IMG/VR virus record: IMGVR_UViG_3300027788_000058
Location: 1-27,582 of that record
Length of the DNA stretch: 27,582 nt
Origin: a virus
Strand: one strand, 5' to 3'
The notes beneath the pieces are model-generated. The model had not been told where the DNA came from. It worked only from the letters and a program-made list of their open reading frames with translations, and made no database searches. Numbering within the stretch: the first letter of the stretch is position 1; each line of letters opens with the position of its first letter. This document shows positions 14,677-21,459 of the stretch, piece after piece. The position numbers were made by a program, and so were the translations under genes.

Positions 14677-16967
14677 TACCAAAGATTATACATCAAACTT
14701 TTGAAACAAAGTTTACTCCTCCAGGAATGTCTAGAGCTAGAGGAAGTTGGTCTGCTAATAATCCAGAGTATGTATATAAGTTCTACGAAGCTACAGATAG
14801 GATAGATTTTATTAAAAATAATTTTCCTGTTAGCGTATTAAAAGCTTATCACGATATAATACCAGGGGCATTTAAAGCCGATTTATTTAGATACTGTGTT
14901 TTATATATAGAGGGAGGGGTTTATGCAGATTCCGACACCACATGTCTTACACCTTTAGATGAATACATAAATAAAGACACTAGCCTTTTAGTAGTTAGGG
15001 ATGACCCTATGGCAAAGAAGTGGTTGGCAAATGCATTTATAGCAACCAAAGCGGGAGAGGGTATATTTTTAGACGCCATAAACAGATGTGTAGAGAATAT
15101 AAAGAGCAGAAAGGAAATGTTTTATTTAGACTATACAGGCCCTGGCCTTCTAGGCAAGTGTGTAAATAGAAGATTAAACAGAGAAATTGAAACGGAATAT
15201 GAGTTAGGAAGTCAAGATGTAAATGGCTTAAAATTTAAAATATTAAAGCACGACTTTACAAGCACTGAATTTAAATACAATGACAAGCCCGTTATACACG
15301 TAGAATATCCTACCTACAGGGAGGAGATGAAAGAGCTAAACAATAAACCTTTCTATCATTACGTTCAAAACAATATTATATTTAAAAAGATTCCAAATAA
15401 AATAATCTACACCACTTATGACGCTCTAGATGTAAACAGCTACATGGTGGATTCTTTCACTAAATTAAATCCTGAATATGATTTAGTTTACTTCAATCAA
15501 CAAAAAGTAGATGAGTGGTTTAAAAAAAGCATATACAACGAAGCTTATTTAAAACTAAAAGAACGCGGTGAAAAATCAGACTTCTTTAGATATTGTTATT
15601 TATGGGAGAATGGCGGAGTGTATGTAGATGCAGATATATATTGCAATCAACCTTTAAGGAATTGGATTAACCATCAAGACCTTATAGTTGGCTTAGAAGC
15701 AGAAACAGATTCTGAAGACCCTATGTTTAAAGGTATAGGAATTAAAGTAGGAAACAAAATGTTAAGCGTTTGTAACTGGGCAATTGCCTCAGCACCAAAA
15801 CAACAACCTATTGGTCGTTTAATTGATGACATAATAAACAATCCAACCTCTGGAGTTTTACAGAATACAGGCCCTGGAAGATTTACAAAACATATCATAA
15901 ATTATTTTGGAGACAAAAGGTCTATTGATAACTGTATGTTATTACCTATCAACGCTTTAGGATCTAATCAATCTCATAGCGGATCGTTTAAAAGCAACAG
16001 GCCGTTTGAAGTAGATAGAGAAGATGTTTATTTAACACATATGTTTGCGGGTAGCTGGAGAGGGAATCAGAAAAGAAAATCAATTAATCTAATTCCAAAA
16101 GAAGTAAAGCCATCGGTAAGCCACAACATAACAATTTCAAAAAATAAAGATGGATACATTGGTGTTGCTAGGTATGACATAGACACAGCTAGGACTGAGT
16201 TTATGAAAAAACTCGGAAGCTCCACTACTTTGTTAGAGTACAAATTTGACAAAAGGTTTAACGTTGTTTCAAAAGAAATAAAAAATATACAAGGAGCAAA
16301 TCAATCTTATAAATTTGAAGACTATAGAGAATTTAAATATAAAGGCACAAGCTATTATTGCGTAGCATATTTAGATAAAAAATTCAACACCTACATGGGA
16401 GTTTTAGATTCTGAATATAATTTCCTAGGAAGAATAAACATCGACCGAAACCATAAGATGAGTTTTGGTATAGGTGGTGTGGTGGCTTGGGAGAAAAATT
16501 GGTTGTTCTTTGAAAAAGAAAACGAACTTTACTTTATCTACTCTACAACTCCAAACTTAATAATTTATAAATGTAAAGATTTTAACTCATTATCTTTCCA
16601 GGTTTACAGTAACACTCCAAACGTTTATGAATCAGCACTACCTAAAGATCAACTTTACTTTTCATCAAACACTTCTACGGGAGGATCTACTAATCCTATA
16701 TATGATTCACAAAATAACTGCTATGTATATTTAATTCACACAAAAATATATAAAGAAAGAGGCTACAATCATTTTGCAGTTTCTCTAGACAAAGACTTAA
16801 ATATAATGAACATAAATCCTATTCCATTTATAGGATACAAGATTGGATATGCTTTGATGTTTATAACTACAATGATTGAAAACAAAGATCATTACGTTAT
16901 TTGCGGAGGAATAGAAGACAATCAAAACTTTATCTGGGAGATACCTAAGTCTAGACTATCCATTTAA
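14673..16967 (+). CDS. GT32-GT32-propeller fusion glycosyltransferase
   Basis: 764-residue three-part enzyme. Part 1 (about 1-225) is a GT32/OCH1-type domain (PF04488-like): IPKIIHQTF start, AFKADLFRYCVLYIEGGVYA and DxD at Asp86-Ser-Asp88. Part 2 (about 238-475) is a second GT32-type domain: IPNKIIYTTYDALD, GEKSDFFRYCYLWENGGVYV and DxD at Asp319-Ala-Asp321. Part 3 (about 485-764) looks like the beta-propeller of GH130-like proteins often fused to glycosyltransferases: an ED-x-R motif at 549-552, KNWLFFEKENELYFIYSTTP and a terminal ICGGIEDNQNFIWEI. Both DxD motifs are intact, so two sugar transfers are plausible; propeller catalysis is uncertain. It overlaps the upstream enzyme by 4 nt (ATGA), implying coupled translation and one pathway, perhaps extending a first sugar. 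Confidence 0.8.
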   Translation: MIPKIIHQTFETKFTPPGMSRARGSWSANNPEYVYKFYEATDRIDFIKNNFPVSVLKAYHDIIPGAFKADLFRYCVLYIEGGVYADSDTTCLTPLDEYINKDTSLLVVRDDPMAKKWLANAFIATKAGEGIFLDAINRCVENIKSRKEMFYLDYTGPGLLGKCVNRRLNREIETEYELGSQDVNGLKFKILKHDFTSTEFKYNDKPVIHVEYPTYREEMKELNNKPFYHYVQNNIIFKKIPNKIIYTTYDALDVNSYMVDSFTKLNPEYDLVYFNQQKVDEWFKKSIYNEAYLKLKERGEKSDFFRYCYLWENGGVYVDADIYCNQPLRNWINHQDLIVGLEAETDSEDPMFKGIGIKVGNKMLSVCNWAIASAPKQQPIGRLIDDIINNPTSGVLQNTGPGRFTKHIINYFGDKRSIDNCMLLPINALGSNQSHSGSFKSNRPFEVDREDVYLTHMFAGSWRGNQKRKSINLIPKEVKPSVSHNITISKNKDGYIGVARYDIDTARTEFMKKLGSSTTLLEYKFDKRFNVVSKEIKNIQGANQSYKFEDYREFKYKGTSYYCVAYLDKKFNTYMGVLDSEYNFLGRINIDRNHKMSFGIGGVVAWEKNWLFFEKENELYFIYSTTPNLIIYKCKDFNSLSFQVYSNTPNVYESALPKDQLYFSSNTSTGGSTNPIYDSQNNCYVYLIHTKIYKERGYNHFAVSLDKDLNIMNINPIPFIGYKIGYALMFITTMIENKDHYVICGGIEDNQNFIWEIPKSRLSI

Positions 16968-16986
16968 TACATTAAGAATAAAATCG

Positions 16987-16994
16987 TAATTTTG
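16987..16994 (+). promoter_or_regulatory. Promoter core TAATTTTG
   Basis: TAATTTTG fits TAnnTTTG and lies 18 nt before the ATG at 17013, in the 45-nt gap after the glycosyltransferase operon. The upstream element is poor (TTA at 16964-16966 with a 20-nt spacer). Confidence 0.42.
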
Positions 16995-17012
16995 TAGCTA
17001 TAATATTTATAT

Positions 17013-18353
17013 ATGAGTTACTTCAAATGCGGCACTAGAGCAAACTCTGGAAATTTTGGTTTTGAAACATACAGAGGAGGGGATAATGTAACTTACAGGA
17101 TTGCTTCAAAAAAAACTATAAACATCCCTTACAACCTAGAACAAGTTGTAGGAACTATAGAGGCCGAGCAGTATGGAGGTCAGAATAGTGTCCTTGCAAT
17201 GGGGGTGGTTTTAAACAGCCAAGGATCTGAAGTTTTTAGATTTTACCCACAACAAGCCGGGGTTACTACCGATGCTTACAACACAATTGAAACGGTAACT
17301 GATGACAGTGCAGATGCAGAAATTCCTGCAGGAGACTATACGGTAATGAACTTTCAGTTAGTAGATGGCTTCAACACTTTCGGAACTTCTATAATATGTA
17401 TTTCAGGAGAAGAACAAGTTCCTGTTACTCCTGTACCTGAGACCCCTGTTCCAACACCCGAACCAACAACCCCTCCTACTCCGACTCCAGCCACTCCTAC
17501 TCCAAGTCCTACACCAGTTCCTACGGCTACGCCTATACCATTTAATCCTGTGCCGTCATTAATACTTCCTTTAGGACCTCAGTACACTTTGTCTTATAGC
17601 GAAGGGTCAGAAGGATGGCCATCTTTTTATTCATATAGTCCTGATTACATGGTTGGTATGAATAATTATTTTTATTCTTTTTCTGGAGGTAACATATATA
17701 GACACAATACAAACGAGATTAGAAATAACTATTATGGAGTTCAATACGACTCCTCCATAACCACAGTTATGAATGAATCTCCTTTTGACAATAAAATATT
17801 TAAAACTTTAAGCTTAGAATCTGATCAAGCCTGGAGAGCAACTATAACAACAGACATGAACGATCAAGCCTTTATCAACTCAACTTGGTTTGAACAAAAA
17901 GAAGGCGCTTGGTATGCAGCAATAAAAAACACCACTCAAGCTCCTACAGTTATAGACAACTTTAATGACAGGTCTATAAACGGAATAGGAAGATGTCTTT
18001 CTTGGTCTGGATCTTTAAATACAGGAGTTACCTTTTCATTCTCTGCAGAAACATATATTGATTCTATAATCAGCATAGGTGATTTCTTGTATTTTAATAA
18101 TGAATCCAACAATACCCCAGGGCTTGTAGGAAAGATTACAAGTATAACATCCAATCAGATAATTGCAGTTGGTAATATAACAGGATCTAACTTACCTACA
18201 ACTATAAATCCATTAATGATCGCTGTTAAAAATAACACTGCAGAATCTCATGGAGTTTTAGGCCACTATGCAACCATTCAGCTAGAACACACAGGGTCTG
18301 CTCCAACTGAGTTGTTCGCAATAGAGTCGCAGGTTATGAAAAGCTATCCTTAA
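17013..18353 (+). CDS. Tail-associated protein with Thr-Pro linker and hub-like module
   Basis: 446-residue probable virion protein. Residues 1-136 form a beta-rich domain I do not recognise (MSYFKCGTRANSGNFGFETY onward); 137-176 is a Thr-Pro linker. The region from about 195 to 310 (SEGSEGWPSFYSYSPDYMVG, FYSFSGGNIYRHN, YYGVQYD, FKTLSLESDQAW, FEQKEGAWYAAI) strongly recalls a module that in crAss-like and marine Bacteroidota phages sits within or at the end of the large stabilisation protein. Here it is on a separate gene, three genes downstream. Residues 310-446 are beta-rich (LSWSGSLNTGVTFSFSAET, LGHYATIQLEHT). It probably joins the tail and may complement the 1816-residue hub. It has its own promoter core. 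Confidence 0.65.
   Translation: MSYFKCGTRANSGNFGFETYRGGDNVTYRIASKKTINIPYNLEQVVGTIEAEQYGGQNSVLAMGVVLNSQGSEVFRFYPQQAGVTTDAYNTIETVTDDSADAEIPAGDYTVMNFQLVDGFNTFGTSIICISGEEQVPVTPVPETPVPTPEPTTPPTPTPATPTPSPTPVPTATPIPFNPVPSLILPLGPQYTLSYSEGSEGWPSFYSYSPDYMVGMNNYFYSFSGGNIYRHNTNEIRNNYYGVQYDSSITTVMNESPFDNKIFKTLSLESDQAWRATITTDMNDQAFINSTWFEQKEGAWYAAIKNTTQAPTVIDNFNDRSINGIGRCLSWSGSLNTGVTFSFSAETYIDSIISIGDFLYFNNESNNTPGLVGKITSITSNQIIAVGNITGSNLPTTINPLMIAVKNNTAESHGVLGHYATIQLEHTGSAPTELFAIESQVMKSYP
17421..17540 (+). repeat. Short Thr-Pro linker, 40 codons
   Basis: In-frame Thr-Pro-rich run encoding residues 137-176, with Glu residues (PETPVPTPEPTTPP) not seen in the other linkers. It separates an unknown N-terminal domain from the hub-like module. 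Confidence 0.85.
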
Positions 18354-18360
18354 AAATTAG

Positions 18361-18368
18361 TATCTTTG
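18361..18368 (+). promoter_or_regulatory. Promoter core TATCTTTG, near-leaderless
   Basis: TATCTTTG fits TAnnTTTG and ends only 7 nt before the ATG at 18376, so the mRNA would start at or within a few bases of the start codon. No good TTG upstream element is seen. It is the only promoter candidate I found for the operon 18376-27500. Confidence 0.5.
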
Positions 18369-18375
18369 CTGTTAA

Positions 18376-18786
18376 ATGGAATTTAATATAAGAAAGCTTC
18401 AATCCTCTGACTATGAGGATACTTTATTTGGTTGGTGGAAAGACTGGGGATGGGAAGCTCCACTCAAAGACTTTCTTCCAGATGACGGAAAGGGTGGACT
18501 TATAGTATTAGATGAAGATGTCCCTGTATGTGCAGGGTTTATATACGTAACAAATTCTAAAGTAGCCTGGGTGGATTGGATTATTTCTAATAAAAATTAC
18601 AGAGAGAAGTCTAAAAGACAACAGGCTATTGATTTATTAATAGAGAGCCTTACAAACGTATGCAAGGCTAATGGAAATAAGTACACATACGCTCTGATAA
18701 AACACAAGGGACTTATAGAGGTGTATAAAAAAAACGGATATACAATTGGAGAAAACTACACTCAAGAAATGATTAAAGTATTATAA
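18376..18786 (+). CDS. GNAT-like N-acetyltransferase
   Basis: 136-residue protein with the layout of a GNAT acetyltransferase: N-terminal strand MEFNIRKLQSSDYED, a WWKDWGWEAPLKDFLPDDG segment, paired beta strands (GLIVLDEDVPVCAGFIYVT, KVAWVDWIISN), a helix after YREKSKRQQAIDLLIESL where acetyl-CoA normally binds, and the C-terminal GLIEVYKKNGYTIGE pattern. The classical Q/R-x-x-G-x-G/A loop is not well preserved (REKSKRQQA). Similar small acetyltransferases occur in structural regions of marine and crAss-like phages as I recall them. The substrate is unknown: an amino sugar, a virion protein or a host target are all possible. It starts a long operon with 1-nt spacing to the next gene, so it is co-expressed with the ejection proteins. 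Confidence 0.68.
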   Translation: MEFNIRKLQSSDYEDTLFGWWKDWGWEAPLKDFLPDDGKGGLIVLDEDVPVCAGFIYVTNSKVAWVDWIISNKNYREKSKRQQAIDLLIESLTNVCKANGNKYTYALIKHKGLIEVYKKNGYTIGENYTQEMIKVL

Positions 18787-18787
18787 C

Positions 18788-19582
18788 ATGGCAATAATAA
18801 CAGCAACAGTAATAGGCGGTACAGCTTTATCAGCAGTAGGTGCAGGCACAATTGCAGCAGGTGTAGCTTTCGCTGGAGCAGCTGCAAATACAGCGGTAAG
18901 TTTAAATCAATCAAAAAAAGCAAAAAAAGCTCAGGGAGAAGCAGAAGCTCAAGCTGATAAAGCTTTGTCTTCTGCACGAGAAAGACTAGATATGAATTAC
19001 TTAGAGGGGCTATCTATTCAAAAAGAACCTTACGAATTACAAAGAGAAGCGCTTTTAGCTGGAGGAGCACAAGCCTTACAGGCAGCACAGTCAGGTGAGC
19101 GCGGAGTATCTGCAGCTGCGGGCAGAGTAGCTATAGCTCAGCAAGCGGGACAGGCTGAAATACGAACAGCTATGGGCAGGGAAATGGCTGACTTAGAGAT
19201 GATTGGACTTAAGGAAGAGTCAAGGTTAAGAGATATGCAAGCTGGCATAGATGTTCAGGAAGCTAAAGGAGCAACTTTAGCTGCTCAACAAGCGGCTGAA
19301 GACAGGGCTATAGCTCAACAAGGAATTGCAAAAGGAATTTCAGGAATGGGAAAAAGTGCATCAAGTATGATACCCGAATATCCAAAGACAGGAGGCGGAA
19401 CTGACAACCAAGGAGATTTTGCAGGCGTAGGTTACGGAACTTATAAAGACCAAGGAGGCACAATGTCTAGAGGAGATTATAAAAATATTTTGGGCGGAGG
19501 TACTCAAACAGGAAATTTGTTGGCGGGTGTTGGCGAGACAACATCAGGATTATTTGAACCTATATTTCGTAGAAAAAATTAA
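18788..19582 (+). CDS. Internal virion (ejection) protein, T7 gp14-like in type
   Basis: 264-residue protein. Residues 1-38 are a Gly/Ala-rich hydrophobic segment (VIGGTALSAVGAGTIAAGVA, FAGAAANTAVS) able to cross a membrane, followed by a long Ala/Gln/Glu-rich coiled coil (about 42-175) and a Gly-rich, disordered C terminus (180-264). This layout is typical of the smallest podoviral ejection proteins (T7 gp14, P22 gp7/gp20 type), which leave the virion and form a channel in the host envelope. The assignment rests on composition and on its place as first of three such genes ending with a giant protein. It starts 1 nt after the acetyltransferase stop. Confidence 0.62.
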   Translation: MAIITATVIGGTALSAVGAGTIAAGVAFAGAAANTAVSLNQSKKAKKAQGEAEAQADKALSSARERLDMNYLEGLSIQKEPYELQREALLAGGAQALQAAQSGERGVSAAAGRVAIAQQAGQAEIRTAMGREMADLEMIGLKEESRLRDMQAGIDVQEAKGATLAAQQAAEDRAIAQQGIAKGISGMGKSASSMIPEYPKTGGGTDNQGDFAGVGYGTYKDQGGTMSRGDYKNILGGGTQTGNLLAGVGETTSGLFEPIFRRKN

Positions 19583-19588
19583 AAAAAT

Positions 19589-21454
19589 ATGGCAACTAAA
19601 ATAGGTTTTCAATTAAATCCCAATAGATTTGTTTTTGATCCATCCAAAGAATTAGATGACTTTGTTGACACTGTAAACCAACAGGAAAAAGATAGAGAAG
19701 CACAAAGACAAAAGTGGAGAGACGAGCAAGATAAATTTTACAAATCTGCAAATGAGTTAAAGGCCACTCCCAACCAACAGGCAAATGAGTTTTTTGGAAA
19801 GTGGAGCGGTGGTCTAATGTCTGAAGCTACAGAGTTGCAAAGTGGACTTGAAAACGGAAGGATTGACTCTAGAGATTATTCTGCACAGTTTAGAAACTTA
19901 CTGCAGTCTAACGAGCAAATGATTGGCGCTCAAAAGAACTATCAAGCAAACGCCCAAAGGATTGTTGATGGTGTGGCTGACGACAGTTTAAGTGAAATAA
20001 ACTCAATGGCATTTGTCGAATACAATAAAGCTCTAGAGCTAGGGGCTATAGAAGTTGAGTCAGATGGCAGAGGAGGGTTTAAATTATTTAATAAAAACAC
20101 TGGTAAAGTATACAACCCTTATCAGCTAAGTAATTTAACTACTAGTAACGTTCCTAAGTTTGATTATATAACAGCTACAAAAAAAGTTGTAGAAGGTTTT
20201 GGTCAAAGGGGAATACAAGACGGGGCTGGAGGTTCAGTTGCAGGGGTTTATGCAAATATACAAAGTTCTGGAGAAAGCTTGGACAAGTTGTTAGACAAGG
20301 AAGCGGTTGCTATACTATCAGGTAATCAAGCACGTATAGCTTCCTTGCTTGTGGATGCGCAAGAATATAATGTGGTGTATGACGAAAAAGATTTAGTTGA
20401 TAAAGATGGTAAGCTTAAAGAAAAAACATTCCTTCGAAATCAAGACGGAACTTTTACTTTTACAGAAGCGGATGAAAAAGCGGCAACAACTTTTATGAGA
20501 GAAAAACTTAAAAACGCATTACCACTTGTAACAAAAGACGCTCCAATAAAAACTACCAAGCCTACTGATACAGCTAAAAGCCTGGTTATAGAAAAAGATC
20601 AAAAATTAAGTTATTTAAATACAATTAATCAAGCGCTTACAGGAGATCCTAAAGAGTCTAGGGCGGCAATAGATTCCATGATAGAAAAGGCTAATCAAAA
20701 TAGTCAGAGTGATACGGTATTAGATGTAAAAAGATCTAAAGATGGAAAAACATTTACAATTGTAAGGCAAACAAAGGGTGAAACAGGAACTTATGAAACT
20801 CCTTTTAATATTGAAGATATTAATTCTGATTCTCAACCTATATTTCAAATATTTTATGGAAACATAAAGGGATCTTACGCTGAATTATTAGATGAATTTA
20901 ATTCTAAAGAAGGCGGATTCACACCTAGGGTTATTAAAAATCCTGATTACGAAGAAGATGATTTGCTTAGAGAAAAGGGTACTATAAACGCAGAGAAGTT
21001 TATACCTAACCCAAATTATAAAGGAGCGTCTGAGTCTAGTAGAACAAAAATTAAAGAAAAATCTAAACTTAAACCCTTTAGAGATCAACTTTTTTATGAA
21101 GACCAAGTAACTCTAGATGGATCTAAAGACGTTAGTCTAATGGAACAATTACAACAAACGAAAAAAGAGGGTGGAATAGACTGGGATATAAACTACTTTG
21201 AAGATCCCATTGACACATCTAATCAGATGAGATCAAATATTACGAGTATATTTTCTATTTTAGATGCAGAAATTGAAGGATTTGAAAGTAATGTAAAAGC
21301 AGATAAAAATGGAATCATTATTGAAATGCCGTCAGTTTTTGATGACAAATTATTTTTGTCAAATAAAGATAAAGAGGGGTATGAATATGCTGTTGAAAAA
21401 ATTTACAATGCTGCATATAAGGAGAAAAAAATAAATATAGAAGATCTTAAGTAA
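19589..21454 (+). CDS. Internal virion (ejection) protein, middle gene
   Basis: 621-residue soluble-looking protein with high charge and Gln/Asn/Lys content. The N-terminal 130 residues (DFVDTVNQQEKDREAQRQKW, ELQSGLENGRIDSRDYSAQF) are helical and coiled-coil-like; the rest mixes short strand and helix segments with no enzyme motif I recognise. Position between a gp14-like and a gp16-like gene matches the T7 gp15 place in the podoviral ejection set, which is the basis of the call. The start ATG lies 6 nt after the previous stop, with an A-rich leader; the next gene begins 5 nt after its stop. Confidence 0.58.
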   Translation: MATKIGFQLNPNRFVFDPSKELDDFVDTVNQQEKDREAQRQKWRDEQDKFYKSANELKATPNQQANEFFGKWSGGLMSEATELQSGLENGRIDSRDYSAQFRNLLQSNEQMIGAQKNYQANAQRIVDGVADDSLSEINSMAFVEYNKALELGAIEVESDGRGGFKLFNKNTGKVYNPYQLSNLTTSNVPKFDYITATKKVVEGFGQRGIQDGAGGSVAGVYANIQSSGESLDKLLDKEAVAILSGNQARIASLLVDAQEYNVVYDEKDLVDKDGKLKEKTFLRNQDGTFTFTEADEKAATTFMREKLKNALPLVTKDAPIKTTKPTDTAKSLVIEKDQKLSYLNTINQALTGDPKESRAAIDSMIEKANQNSQSDTVLDVKRSKDGKTFTIVRQTKGETGTYETPFNIEDINSDSQPIFQIFYGNIKGSYAELLDEFNSKEGGFTPRVIKNPDYEEDDLLREKGTINAEKFIPNPNYKGASESSRTKIKEKSKLKPFRDQLFYEDQVTLDGSKDVSLMEQLQQTKKEGGIDWDINYFEDPIDTSNQMRSNITSIFSILDAEIEGFESNVKADKNGIIIEMPSVFDDKLFLSNKDKEGYEYAVEKIYNAAYKEKKINIEDLK

Positions 21455-21459
21455 AATAA

